Notes: generated by a model not told the origin, from the sequence alone. 64,000 bases of DNA from Merluccius polli (GCA_030340625.1 JAOPHQ010002850.1:326504-390503), one strand, 5' to 3'. Positions 1 through 12,088 are shown, counted from the first letter of the stretch. Numbers and translations are program-made.

Positions 1-574
1 TCTAAGGCTTAAACTCAAATGTCTTTAAATGACCACCTACAGCAGTGGTCAACAAGTAAACAGCAGTGATACCTTCACATAGACATCCTTCAAGCAGATT
101 TGGGAATTATGAAATGCCCAACACATTCACTGCTTCGTACAGTCGTGCCACTAGCAGGTTGTGAATGTTGTACATCACTGTGATATTGTGATCATAAAGA
201 GCTACAGAGGTCTCTGAACAGTACTTATGATTGCAGCTTATGATTCAGTTTGCATAAAGACACTATCGTTCTTTGGGAAATATGGGACATTTAGGAGATG
301 TTGTTTTTACATGGGTACAGTTAATGAACAATGCACTGAAAAGATCTCTCACAGTTTCCTTTGTTGCTAAGGAGAGATTCAAGCAATATACCTATCCCCA
401 TCACTAAAGTATGCCTATACACTTTGACTACCTCTCGCCCTTTATCCACTGATCAACATTTATCAATTTTCCTGTGACCACGCCTACATATACAGACACA
501 TATACACGTACACATACAAAGTGATGGCAAAATGATACTGGCTACATCTTGGTTAGATATAGCTTAATATGGTG
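1..574. other. Intergenic, no gene seen
   Basis: AT-rich sequence with no reading frame resembling a known protein and no recognisable RNA gene. It ends at a (TA)n tract. Confidence 0.5.
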
Positions 575-585
575 TATATCTATAC

Positions 586-586
<1 letters not shown>

Positions 587-622
<36 letters not shown>
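587..622. repeat. (TA)n microsatellite
   Basis: Uninterrupted TA dinucleotide run. Nearby CA and TG tracts (about 660-680 and 737-765) make the short open frames on both strands here meaningless. Confidence 0.95.
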
Positions 623-626
<4 letters not shown>

Positions 627-682
627 GTTGTGACATAATTTGGCATACAAAAATCAACACACACGCACACACACACAGTAAA

Positions 683-735
683 GGAGACCAGGGGTTCCAT
701 TACCGATTGTATGTAAGCTTGATAAATATTTGTGA
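683..735 (+). repeat. Short direct repeat matching 4605-4662, possible edge of a retrotransposon LTR
   Basis: The segment starting GAGACCAGGGGT and running through a GATTGTA(T/C)GTA core recurs at about 4605-4662, just after the RNase H fragment of the Gmr1-like element. A purine-rich tract precedes the downstream copy. This is what the left edges of two LTRs would look like, but similarity fades after about 55 bp, so full LTRs are not shown. Confidence 0.4.
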
Positions 736-769
736 TTGTGTGTGTATGTGTGTGTGTGTGTGTGTAAAT

Positions 770-982
770 TAGCCTGGCTCCGCCCACCTACGTACTTCCG
801 CTCAATTTTCATTTCACTTCAGTACTAAGGTCTGGCGGTGCTGTATGGCAGAACGATTTCTTTTCCCTCAAATGTGCCTTCCAATCAGTGAACAGGAGGC
901 GCGGCCTGAGAACAGTGACATAGAGGTCGTGCGCGAATTTCAGTTACTGAGCGGAAGTACGGAGGCGGGCGGAACCAGGCTA
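770..982. mobile_element. Foldback MITE with long terminal inverted repeats
   Basis: The left end reads TAGCCTGGCTCCGCCCACCT and the right end is its imperfect reverse complement (CGGGCGGAACCAGGCTA). The inverted match extends over roughly 35-45 bp, including a shared ACTTCCGCTCA motif. The interior is short and non-coding, so this looks like a non-autonomous foldback element. The open frame at 845-1078 partly overlaps it and is not a gene. Confidence 0.65.
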
Positions 983-1556
983 ATGCTAATGCTCACTGCA
1001 TCTGCCGTTTGTATACTGCGCGCAACGTGGTTTCTGGCGCATGAAATACGTCACGACCAAACGTTAGCGATTGGTTAAGGCAGATCCAGAGTGGCACTGG
1101 GCAGAGCCAATAGGTTTTAAACTTCAACAGCACCCGCCTTCAAGTGAGACATCGTTTGTCTCTACAGCACTGCTAGACCTTTAGTATGAATGTAATGAGT
1201 ACCAAGGTCTAGTTAGGACTAGGCTATGTGTAAATAGCGGTAGCACTCGCAATAGCGTGAATGTAGTGACATGCATAAATAGTGATCTTTTGCAAATGAA
1301 ATAATCACATACAGAGCGTTTTAGCTTTTAGCCCGATAGGGCTGCTAGGCTGGCCGGTTGGTCCCACTACTCGCCAGAAAAGCATGGATTGCATATGTGC
1401 ACGTGGACATGGCTGATTCGGAGAGGTACGGGAGAGTTGAAGAGGCGGGATGAAACCCCTGAAATAACTATATGTCAGATTGAAGGACACTGTTGCTGCC
1501 AGGTAGCCTGGCAGCAACAGTGAAGAACATTGCAGAGACAAAGACTTTAGAAAGGG

Positions 1557-2141
1557 GTGGTCAAGGTCAAGCACAGGATAAAGGGTAACCCAGACATTTC
1601 ACACCCAGCAATTTCAACTGCACCAGATCGTCCCACCATCCCTGGTAAAGGACGAAGGCTGCAACTAACACCGGTTAGTAAATGGACAACGGGAAGTAGC
1701 ACTGTTGATACAGGTAGCTGTCAATCTGTAGTTTTGTCTAGCCTAGTCCCAGTTGAACAGTGGAGTGACACTAGTGCCAGGATTAGTTGTGTTCACGGAG
1801 ATGAAATAGTTTACCCCACAGCTGAGGTCTATTTAACAGTTGGAGTTCAGACCTTTCCTCTGTCGGTAGCATTAACACCCAGGTTACCCTACTCAGTCAT
1901 TCTTGGTCAGGATGTCCCCACACTGATTGATTTAGTCTACCAGGCAAAGGCTAGCCACCAGGTTAATTGCACGGATCAACAGATAGAGGGCACTAGAAAG
2001 GCATCGGATCAGGTGGTTATAGAGCAGGCAGAGTTAGTGGAGGCCTGTAATGTGGTCACCACCAGGGCTCAGAGAGCAAATTACCCACTGATCTGTCCGT
2101 TATTGATTTTACAATGCAGAGCTGGAGTTCAGGCTCAGTGA
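1557..2141 (+). pseudogene. Retrotransposon aspartic protease fragment
   Basis: This 194-codon open frame contains a retropepsin-like core: the active-site triplet appears as V-D-T-G-S, followed by a flap region and a hydrophobic I-L-G-Q-D motif about 70 residues later. It is the left-most recognisable domain of the Gmr1-like element. The ATG is probably not a true start, because retrotransposon proteases are made as part of a polyprotein. The upstream gag is missing or unrecognisable. Confidence 0.7.
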
Positions 2142-2176
2142 AAGCACCAAGGTAAAGAGCTCAGAAGAGAAGTGAC

Positions 2177-3170
2177 ATGTTTTTGTGCATGGCTAAGGGA
2201 AAGTTGGAGGAGACAGCAGAGCCTAGCCAGGGACTAGAGCTACACATTCTCTCAAATGTGATAGAGTTGCAGAAAGAGGATCCAGCACTTCGTGGTTGGA
2301 TGAAGGAACCGAGGTTGAGGGCAAGAAACAGGGAAAAGTGGACTGTATGGCAGAGGTTACCTACTTGTTGAGAAATAGTATCCTTTACCAGTACAAAGGG
2401 ACAATTGAGGCCTTAGTGTTGCCACAGAGCCTACATTCTAGTAATTTATGACTGCCACCAGTTATCCTGAGGCTTTCTCCTGAAGTCAACCAGACATGTA
2501 GCAAATTGCCATAGGCATACCTAGAGAGGGTTTGACAGACTGTGGGACAAACTTCCTGTCCTGGCTGCTTCAACAAGTCTAGTTATTATGGGTTAAGGGA
2601 ATTAAGACCACTCCATACCAACCCTAGACAGATGGACTTGTTCAGCGATTTAATTAAACGTTGAAGAACATGCTGCACAAGTTTGTCTCTACTACAGGCT
2701 CGGATTTGGACCAATAGCTACCCTACGTACTTTTTGCCTACCCAGAGGTACCACACGCCTCAACAGGTTCCTCTCCATTTGAGCCGTTCTATGGGTGGCA
2801 AGTGAGGGGGCCACTAGACTTGCGCAAGTACAATGGGAGAATCACATTGAATCCCATTTGAGAAAATGTAGTGGCTTATGTTGTGAAAATGAGAGAGACT
2901 CAAGCAAATGACTGCATTGGTGCATGACAATATGAGGAAAGCTCAAGCCAACCAGAGGGCCTGATCTGACGGCAAGGCCAGTGAAATAAGTTTCCAGCCA
3001 GGACAATGAGTGACAGTAAGCTGTTGGCCAGGTGGCAAGAACCTTTCCAAATCCCCAAGAAAGTTTGTAAGGTGAAATATGAACGGCACATGCCTTACAG
3101 AATGAAGAAACTTCAGACATTTCATGTTAATCTGCTAAAAGAATTAAATCTTCATCACAGCAAGCAACAT
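2177..3170 (+). pseudogene. Retrotransposon integrase remnant, upstream of the RT
   Basis: Translations across frames give a run typical of the region before the integrase zinc finger (about 2230-2400). The integrase core motif GIKTTPYQP then T-D-G-L-V lies at about 2600-2650, followed by FAYPEVPHASTG and a Y-G-W-Q-V-R-G-P-L-D run to about 2820. A C-terminal segment ending TFHVNLLKEL lies at 3006-3150. Stops interrupt it (for example inside the core near 2628 and 2664). Its position before the reverse transcriptase is the notable feature. Confidence 0.75.
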
Positions 3171-3204
3171 CATAACAGATGGTCAAGCAGCAGTTCCTTG
3201 TCTG

Positions 3205-3905
3205 GAACTACTCAAAGAGGATGAAGTGGGTGAGCAATTCTTTCCCACTAATGTCAAACCGCCAAATATTGTCGATTTGTCCAATCTCGAACCTGTCCAG
3301 CAGGAGGACATCCAAGCTCTCCTGAATGCAGGGCTGTTTCAGGAAAAGCCAGGCTTCACAACTCTGGTCCAGCACAAGGTCCACCTGAAGGAGGGATGCT
3401 GCTCCCCGTCGGAAGAGCTACAGGATCCATGGTAGCAGGAGATTGAGCTAATGTTAGAGCTGGAGATAATAGACTTCTACTCGTGAATGGTGCAGCCCCA
3501 TCAAGTTAGTCCCTAAGAAGGATGAATCACTAAGGTTCTGCATTGACTTCAAGTACCTAAATTCCTTATCCAAATTTGACCCTTAACCAATGCTCCGCAT
3601 TGTTGAGCTGTTGGAAAGAGTGGGGAAATCACGGTTTATCACCACACTTGACTTATTTAAAGTCATTGGCAGCTAGCCATGGCATCAGAGGCTTAAGATC
3701 TAAATGCTTTTCAAACTCCATTTGGATTATTCCACTTCAAAGTGATGCCTTTTTGTCTCCAGGGGGCTCCAGAGATTTATGGACCAATTAATGAGAGATG
3801 TGCCAGAGTTCACTGCTGCATATCTGTATGACATTGTGGTAAACAGCCAGACCTGGAAAGAACATCTTGTGTCCTGGGACTTATCAGATCAGCAGGACCA
3901 TTAAC
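3205..3905 (+). pseudogene. Retrotransposon reverse transcriptase remnant
   Basis: The frame resumes after the integrase tail with an acidic linker and an FFPTN...DLSNLEPVQQE stretch, then T-T-L-V-Q-H-K. Later frames give CIDFKYLNSLSKFD, F-I-T-T-L-D-L and finally A-A-Y-L-Y-D-I-V, the damaged Y-x-D-D polymerase box (first Asp replaced by Tyr) near 3820-3845. Several frameshifts and stops are present. The polymerase cannot be active. Confidence 0.8.
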
Positions 3906-4025
3906 ATTAACAACTGCACATTTGCACAGAGACGAGTCAAATACCTTGGCTATGTAGTCAGATATGGCGTGGTCAAGTACCAGGTTGGAAAGGTTGGAGC
4001 GATCTAGTAGTATCTTGTTCCAACC

Positions 4026-4566
4026 ATGAAGAAGAAGGTACAGGCCTTTGTAGAATTCATGGGCTGGTACAGGAAATTCATTCCACGATTTTTGGACAGA
4101 GCCGCTGTTCTCACAGACCTGACTATGGCTGCCGCACCCAACAGCGTGAAGTGGAGTGAGGAGTGCGACAGCTTTCAAGGAACCCAAAGGAGCAATTACT
4201 GGTGGTAAGTCTGTTCTCCACAGTAGGGATTTTACCAGGCTCTTTACACTTCAGACTGATGCATCAGGAGTGGGACTCGGGGCAGTGCTGTTGCAGGAGA
4301 TGGATAGAGAAATGCATCCAGTGGTTTTTCTAAGCCGCAAACTTCTGGACCAAGAGTGTCTGGCGATGAAGTGGGCCACTGAGACGCTCCGATACCACCT
4401 GCAAGGCCGACACTTAAGCCTAGAGATGGACCATAGAGCTCTTCAATGGCTCAACAGAATGAAGGACTGACAGCATGGTACCTTTCACTCCAACCCTACA
4501 AGTTTATAGTTCAGTATCGGGCCAGGAAGTCCAATGTGGTGGCTGACTGTTTGTCCTGGATGCATT
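4026..4566 (+). pseudogene. Retrotransposon RNase H remnant
   Basis: The connection segment (F-M-G-W-Y-R-K-F-I-P, D-L-T) is followed by an RNase H domain. It has the first catalytic Asp context L-Q-T-D-A-S-G-V-G-L-G-A-V-L, then PVVFLSRKL, ECLAMKWA and D-H-R-A-L-Q-W-L. It ends with Y-R-A-R-K-S-N-V-V-A-D-C-L-S about 4510-4560 and a stop. A frameshift lies near 4190 and a stop at about 4468. No integrase follows it. Confidence 0.8.
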
Positions 4567-4960
4567 AAAATCAAGGTACTGTAAAAAGAGAGGGGGGAGG
4601 AAAAAGAGACCAGGGGTCTGTCCGTTATCGATTGTACGTAGTTTTGCCTTATTTATTGAATATTTATACATATTATGCATACATGTTTGAATGGTTTTAG
4701 TTTGTTTTCATCTTGACAGGCAATGGTGACGGACTGGCCATCTGGAATCCACCTAAAACACAACATATTTATTAGCGGTTGCATTGTATTTGCGTGGCTA
4801 TGGTCTTGTCAAGAAGGCAAACTAAATATTATAGTTGCATATAATATAATAATACAATAAATATTCATTCCATATTACTTGGATTTACCTGTTGCCTTTT
4901 GTTTCCCTAGGGGTTTCCCCGCGGGCTCAGCACTCTTTTAAAGTTTCAGGAGCGGGGAAA

Positions 4961-5300
4961 TGTTAGAGGGAGGGTAGTTTATTATTGATGCTTAGATAGA
5001 TATAGTGGGGAATGAATGAAGGGTTTCCAGTTTATATTATTTATTTTGTAGAATGGTTATTATTATTTAGAGTTAAATTTAACTTTACATAAATGTATTT
5101 ATTAGGTTCTATACTTACCTTTGCTAAATGGTTGAGCCCAACCAATCAGGATTGGCTGTGGGCTATAATGGCCACCAGCCTATTAGTGCTTGGGGCTTGT
5201 CCTGGTTCACATTATTGTTAAATAAACATGTATTTGGACTCCATTTTCGACTCTATGCTTCCTAACTGAAAAAAGCCTTTCGCATAGTTGGACTAGCTGA
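4961..5300 (+). repeat. Candidate 3' LTR
   Basis: Starts TGTTAGAGGGAGG immediately after a purine-rich tract (AGGAGCGGGGAAA), the usual polypurine tract/LTR junction. It contains an AATAAA at about 5221 preceded by a C/T-rich stretch, as in fish gypsy LTRs. The right edge is not clear and no matching 5' copy is seen, so the end coordinate is approximate. Confidence 0.45.
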
Positions 5301-5716
5301 CACACACACACTCACACAGATTACCCATCTGTTGCCTCAAAAGTTCATTACATTTGAACCTAGCAGCAAATGATGTATTTAAATGTTTACAAACATTTCC
5401 CCAAAAAATGTAATTACCATCCATAAAAAAATGTTATGGATGGTAATTCAGGTGATATTACCGTAGTGCCTGCACACCCAATTCATGATAATAAATAGTC
5501 CTGCTCATTTGACAAAGCTGCGGCTGACAGACTTTTCTTCATCTTGAGAAAGACACCAGAGGAGCAACACAGGAAGGCTTTTAAAGACGCTATTCGAGGA
5601 AAAAAGAAATATGAATATGAATGTGCAGCAGGGGAAACGCATGGTTATGAGAGTGCTGAGATGTGCCACTGCATAATTTTGTAGGGAGCTATGACACATA
5701 AGGACACTGCAACAGT

Positions 5717-5863
<147 letters not shown>

Positions 5864-6044
5864 GTTGTCGGGAGCAGACCGGAGCAGAGCTAGTGCTACC
5901 ACAGAGATTTAGTTGCTGGATAATGACCCAATTATAAAGTAAAACGTGCAGCTGTGATTCCAACAACAATAACACACATCACACACACACACACATGAAC
6001 CCACACAAGGACCCACACACTTACATGCAAAAACACAGACACAG

Positions 6045-6045
<1 letters not shown>

Positions 6046-6134
<89 letters not shown>
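6046..6134. repeat. (CA)n microsatellite
   Basis: Pure CA run of roughly 88 bp. Imperfect CA tracts begin near 5978. Confidence 0.98.
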
Positions 6135-6136
<2 letters not shown>

Positions 6137-6508
6137 CTTACCCTTTTGAATCACTGTGTCTCTATTCACTGGACATGTTAACATCCTACCCTTGCCCAAT
6201 AATCCATAGTAGAGTTCCCACTCCGTGTGTTTGTGTGCACTACGATACGCATGCATGTCTATGTACCCACTGCAGCGTGCTGCCTGTTTCACAACATTCA
6301 CATTATGACACATTTTAGTCTTCTTACCTTTAAGGGTAGAGGGTAACTACATCTCTCTGTTCATTCTTGCCTTGCGAGCCTGTAAACCCATTGCAATCTT
6401 CCGTTGCAGCGAGATGCGTCTCTGATGTCGCCGGTGTTTCCTCCTCTTCCTCCCTGTGACACATTAGCGGATTTCTTACAATTCCTGAAAGGCCACTTTC
6501 CTGGCTTC

Positions 6509-6536
6509 CTCTCTCTCTCTGTATGTCTACCTCGCT

Positions 6537-6567
<31 letters not shown>

Positions 6568-6598
6568 TCTCTCTCTCGCTCTCTCTCTCTCTCTCTGG
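6509..6598. repeat. (CT)n microsatellite with CG interruptions
   Basis: CT-rich tract interrupted by TCGCGCGCGC and TCGC steps. No coding signal around it. Confidence 0.95.
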
Positions 6599-6599
6599 C

Positions 6600-7769
6600 T
6601 CAGATGAATCGGCACAGGCTGAAGCTCTCTCCTTCTCTCCCTCTCTCTCATGAGGGAATGAGGTGTGTTCAGCAACCGAGCTTCTGTCTCTCTCACAGCA
6701 GTCCCTCCCCTTCCATCTAGCTGATATTCCCTCCGTCGCTTTTTTCTTGTTTACTCGTACTGTAGCGGCCTCGCTCTTTCTGATTTATTTGTATATTTGT
6801 TGCAAAAATAACCCACCAAAACAATTACGGCTTCTGTTATTGAGTATGTTGTGTATATCTGAAATCAGCCCACACACATACACGTACACACACACATGTA
6901 CACACTTACTTTTCTGTTCTTTTCTAATATTGGTAGCAATTCAAGTCTCCTTTTTTGACAACTCAACACAACTGCCTTTAAAAGTAACGTATGGAAACTT
7001 TGCCAGCATGCACATTGTCATTGCGTTTTTTAAACGTGGAGGCTCTGGTCCAGTGACTGAGCTGTAGGCATTATTACATGTCTGCGGCAACATGGTATTT
7101 GTGTCTGGGGAGTATCTGTGGACACATACATTCCTGTAGGTTCTGGGATAATGGTACAATCTTTGCAGAGTTGTCATTTCCCCACAGCCTGGTAATGAGG
7201 TCCGGCCAGTGTGTCACTTCCTATATGCCCACAGTCTACTCCTATCATACCAATAATGGAAATGCATGGACCTTGTTTACTTTTTTTTTGTGGTGTCTAT
7301 GTGTTTTTTCGAAAGAAGTGCTGCTTTGATGGTCCTTAAACAGCATTTCACTGTAGGTTTCTTTTCAATGTCTGTTTTTTAAAATAAAATGACTACGAAG
7401 GAAGAAAGTAACAAAAACAAAAAAAAAGAGTTTATATTCAGCTATAACATCTGTACAACGTTTCCGGTCAACAAGATCAGGAGGGAAAAGTCAGAACATT
7501 TATGTCGACCCTTTCATCATCTTTCTTCTTATTCACTTTTTATTCACTCTAATTCACTTTAGTTGTAATGCTGCTTCTCTCTCTCTCGCGTGATGTGTGT
7601 GTGTATGTATGTGTGTGTGTGTCGCTGGTGTGTGTGTGTGTGTGTGTGTGTAACACATGTGTGCATGTGTTAGGGTAAAAAGGGAAGAATGAATAGGGCT
7701 AACGTGAAGAGTCAAGCAGAAATCCAGGAAGAGTAAGTTGACTTACTCAGCCTTGGGAGGCTATTAATC

Positions 7770-7805
<36 letters not shown>

Positions 7806-7901
7806 GGGGCGGCATAAAAGGGATGTGTATACACCTCTATTTATGTGACAGTGTCCATGTGTGTATAAATTAGCAGCCCATCCAGCATGGCGAACTGAGA
7901 C

Positions 7902-7942
<41 letters not shown>

Positions 7943-8817
7943 CACATGCACGGCCTCAAGCACTGCTGACCAAAAAGCACCAGAGATAAGTGGTAGCGCA
8001 CTGAAAGAAAGGCAGAGAGAGAGATAGAGAGAGAGAGAGCGAGAGAGAGAGAGCGAGAGCGAGAGAAGGTTGCCATGGCAACACTGGGAGACTGTTGCTT
8101 TTATTGGAGAGAGGACTCCTCGTCCGTCTCTCCCTCCGTCCCCCCACTCCTGTCTCACCCCTCGATGTCCCCCACTCCTGTCTCACCTCTCGGTGTGCGC
8201 ATTTCAGAAAGACCGCAGGATCCACTCAGATCACATGTGAAATTCACGATTCTGCTTCAGACGAGTTCTTTCAATTTCACAGATATAGGCTACAGATATA
8301 TTATGCATCAGCCATTTACTCGGTGGTCCAGGACGGTGTGCTATGATTATTGAGTCTATCCACGAGTAAAACATATACATAGAGACTATTACATAGACCA
8401 TTACAGAAATAATCAGATATACTGGACATGTAAAACATCATGCTGGAAAGATGATATACAGATCGCCGGACAGTTTCTTTGTCACTAGTAATGCAATTAC
8501 CGGTTGCCTGTTTTTGCCCTGGTTCTAGATCCCAATCTATGCATGATAGTGAACAGTGAGACATTCATCACACTAAGATTCTAGGCTCCATTTAAATGCA
8601 TGAAATAGCACGGTGGGAGGGTGCTGTTTTCACACTGCTGCACTAAATGAGCCTATTACTTTGGATTGATTCAATATAGAAAGTCACGATATTACATTGT
8701 TTCCCTTTGCCAGTGAAGCGATGAGACTTACTGCATTTAAATTCTGTTCACAGGTGGAGTCTTCCCGAGCTAGACCGGGAAAAGCTCAAGGACTTATGCA
8801 ATCCTCCCACATCATAG

Positions 8818-8853
<36 letters not shown>

Positions 8854-8872
8854 GTGCGTGTGTGTGTGTGAG

Positions 8873-8909
<37 letters not shown>

Positions 8910-9426
8910 ACGCATGCGTGTGTGTGTGTGTGTGTGTGTGAGTGTGTACACACTAAAACATGGCTGAGAGGAAAATGATTGAGAATTTGCTGCCATGGCG
9001 ACAAGCCCAGCAGTATCTAATAGCAACGAGTTATTCTTGCAATGGGAAAGAGATAGATAGAGAGGTGGCCACAAAAGGGACCAGCAGGCAGATATATTGA
9101 ATTGGAGAAACTACTGCTAACCAAAAGAGGACTTATCAAAGACACTGAGAGATAATGACACAGGATAGAAGTATGTGGCAAACAATTTGCATATGATTCA
9201 TCTCTTTGATTCCCTTATTTTACAGTAGCTATAGTAGGCTATATGTGCAGAATTACATTCCTTTAAAAGCACATATGACTCAGATCCAGGGACAAGACAC
9301 TAATAAGGTTGCATTACATGTTATGCATTCCTCTGATTATTCTGCACAGCTTTCCTCTGAGATTATGCTCATTATTGAACATGAAGCAAGAAAAGATACT
9401 GATAAGTATATCCATAGCATTACATC

Positions 9427-9427
<1 letters not shown>
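6600..9427. other. Gene-free stretch rich in microsatellites
   Basis: Contains (TG)n at about 7589-7654 and 7774-7802, (CA)n at 7900-7940, (GA)n at 8011-8070 and (TG)n at 8821-8945. A duplicated 25-bp CCCCACTCCTGTCTCACC-type motif sits at about 8141 and 8169. No protein-like frame with family motifs is visible on either strand. Confidence 0.6.

Positions 9428-9479
<52 letters not shown>
9428..9479. repeat. (GA)n microsatellite
   Basis: Pure GA run of about 52 bp. Confidence 0.97.
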
Positions 9480-9481
<2 letters not shown>

Positions 9482-10219
9482 ACCAGAAATAGAGAACGAG
9501 AGAGATGAGCCTAGATAATTGAAACCATTTGATACATTGACATATTTGATGATACATCTCTAATAAAGGCCTTTACACACCCGGGATGAAACGGAAAAAA
9601 ACAAACTGAAATGACACGAATAATTGCCTCCATGCATTCCACCGAAAATGAAAAGTTTGCTGGTGGAAGACCAGCGCTGTAGACACTGATGGATTGTTAT
9701 GAAGGAGCGCAAGAAGAGGAAACAGAAAAAGAAATAAGAAAACCTGTGTGTGTGTGTGTGTGTGTGTTTACTGTGCAGCGGTGGAATAATCAAAACGTTG
9801 CGAATTGTAGTGGCCTGTAAAAAAAAAAGAAGAAGTTTTTAATATGATAAACCCACACTCAACTGGACGGGCCCGTTATTTCAAGTGTGCAAGGATTTTC
9901 ATCATTCATGACTGGCCTGAACAGAGGGGATTAGTATATGTTTGCATTGCATAAGTCAAAATGTGTTTATCATATTTATGCGTTTATTATATGTGATACT
10001 GCATGGCCTTTAATAGTCTGTTTATAATGGTCAGCTTATAATACCGCCGGAGCTCGGTGGATAGTTCAAGGAAAGACAGTGAGCCCATATGCTTCCACTC
10101 TCTTTGGCTTTCCTCCTCCTGACCACTCTCTTTGAAAATCTATTGATCACGTGAGCAGAAGTAATTATTTCATTGGTTGGATGTTTTTTTTCGGCACCCG
10201 AAATTCGCAGAAGAGTTTT

Positions 10220-11168
10220 GGGTTTGGTGTGGATAGACTCATAGAGATAGATGGGTTCAGTGTGGATAGACTCATAGAGATAGATGGGTTCAGTGTGGAT
10301 AGACTCATAGAGATAGATGGGTTCGGTGTGGATAGACTCATAGAGATAGATGGGTTCGATGTGGATAGACTCATAGAGATAGATGGGTTCAGTGTGGATA
10401 GACTCATACAGATAGATGGGTTTGGTGTGGATAGACTCATAGAGATAGATGGGTTTGATGTGGATAGACTCATAGAGATAGATGGGTTCAGTGTGGATAG
10501 ACTCATAGAGATAGATGGGTTCAGTGTGGATAGACTCATAGAGATAGATGGGTTCGGTGTGGATAGACTCAAAGATAGATGGGTTCGATGTGGATAGACT
10601 CATACAGATAGATGGGTTTGGTGTGGATAGACTCATAGAGATAGATGGGTTCGATGTGGATAGACTCATAGAGATAGATGGGTTTGGTGTGGATAGACTC
10701 ATACAGATAGATGGGTTTGGTGTGGATAGACTCAGAGATAGATACATTTGGTGTGGATAGATTCATAGAGGTAGATGGGTTCGGTGTTGATAGACTCTTA
10801 GAAATAGGTGGGATTGGTGTGGATAGACTCATAAAGGTAGATGGGTTCAGTGTGGATAGACTCATAGAGATAGATGGGTTCGGTGGATAGACTCATAGAG
10901 ATAGATGGGTTCGGTGTGGATAGACTCATAGAGATAGATGGGTTCAGTGTGGATAGACTCATAAAGGTAGATGGGTTCGGTGTGGATAGACTCATAGAGA
11001 TAGATGGGTTCAGTGTGGATAGACTCATAAAGGTAGATGGGTTCAGTGTGGATAGACTCATAAAGGTAGATGGGTTCGGTGTGGATAGACTCATAAAGAT
11101 AGATGGGTTCGGTGTGGATAGACTCATAGAGATAGATGGGTTCGGTGTGGATAGACTCATAGAGATAG
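10220..11168. repeat. 33-bp minisatellite, about 28-29 copies
   Basis: The unit is 33 bp, GGATAGACTCATAGAGATAG followed by ATGGGTTCGGTGT. Variants include CATACAG for CATAGAG, ATAAAGG for ATAGAGA and GAT/AGT/GGT near the unit end. A few units carry small deletions (near 10,568, 10,733 and 10,884). Because 33 is a multiple of three and the unit lacks stops in several frames, it gives long repetitive frames on both strands (11-residue period, for example V-D-R-L-I-E-I-D-G-F-G). I see no start, splice or domain context that would make it a gene. Confidence 0.97.
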
Positions 11169-11326
11169 CCAACTGACACTATCTGCTGGCCAGACTTGGT
11201 ATTGTATAAAAAACTACTTTGATTTTGGATGATTGTGACAATGTTTTGAACAAACCTGCCCACACACCCTACCTCATACATGGGAATATGGTTCACAATC
11301 TTTTGTGAACCATTATTTAGTCACTG

Positions 11327-11600
11327 TAGCAGTGATTCCTGCCACATGCCACATACGTGGCTTTTGCTGGGCCCCTCCGACAAAAGACACAGCTAGATGT
11401 TGACGTAGTGTATCCATTTATTGGTGATGGCAAGCCATGGTACAAGCCAAGCAGATGTAACATGCTGCCGTGACAGTGGCTGTCTCCTGAGTGTGTGGTG
11501 ATAGCTGGTTTATCCTGGGTGCATGATTGCTCTGCACCACAGGTGTGCAGCCCCACCCAGCCCCAGGGTTAGTCAGTCTGACTCAGGCCAGCCTACAACC
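11327..11600 (-). repeat. LTR-like sequence, reverse orientation
   Basis: Its reverse complement matches 12,815-13,083 over most of its length: a GGCCTGAGTCA..GACT start, the GGCTGGGTGGGGCTGCACAC and CACCCAGGATAAACCAGC blocks, CCAATAAA, and TGTCGGAGGG. The pair is therefore an inverted repeat separated by about 1.2 kb. The AATAAA and terminal CA-type end suggest LTR 3' halves, though the element family was not identified. Confidence 0.65.
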
Positions 11601-12088
11601 ATCAAATGTTCACAAAGGTCTTCTAGGCCAATGACAGTTGATTGACATAGAATTGTTATTCTATGCTATGCAATGAAACAAGGAACTACAAAAACAGGGC
11701 TAACTGATCAATTGCAGGTTTTAGCATGTGTTCATCATTAAATTACACCAGTATGACCAATGCATGAACTCCTTGCCATTGTTTGACAACTGTGGACCAA
11801 TTTAACTATTTTAAAAATGCCTATAGCATACATCACAATATTTTTTCATCAAAGAACAACCTTGTTTCACTGGTCTTTTCTCCCCATAAGCTGGAAGATC
11901 AAAGCGCAACAGAATGATCCCAGGGGTGCTAGGCTACACCACAACATGGGCAAACATAAAATGTTCCCATCTCTCAGCTATTTCTTTTCAATATTTACTG
12001 GAAGGATTATGACTATATCTGGTTATGATTTAACACAATTTAACAAACAAACAAAAAGACTCATTAAAAGATTTACATCTCTTCACTA

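Larger units (their letters stand above)
1557..4566 (+). mobile_element. Decayed Gmr1-like Ty3/gypsy retrotransposon body (PR-IN-RT-RNaseH order)
   Basis: A degraded pol region is read in several frames with stops and frameshifts. In order it holds an aspartic protease, an integrase zinc-binding remnant, the integrase core, the integrase C-terminal part, reverse transcriptase and RNase H. Ordinary Ty3/gypsy elements place integrase after RNase H. The order here is that described for the Gmr1 group of deuterostome Ty3/gypsy elements. No gag is visible upstream of the protease. A 3' LTR candidate starts at 4961. The element is inactive. Confidence 0.8.

Noticed and set aside
845..1078. Open frame of 77 codons
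   Set aside because: It starts inside the foldback MITE and runs out into flanking DNA. No protein family resemblance.
10220..11168. Possible CRISPR array or repetitive protein gene at the 33-bp repeat
   Set aside because: Units are contiguous with no spacers, the genome is eukaryotic, and both strands give equally open frames without start or splice context.
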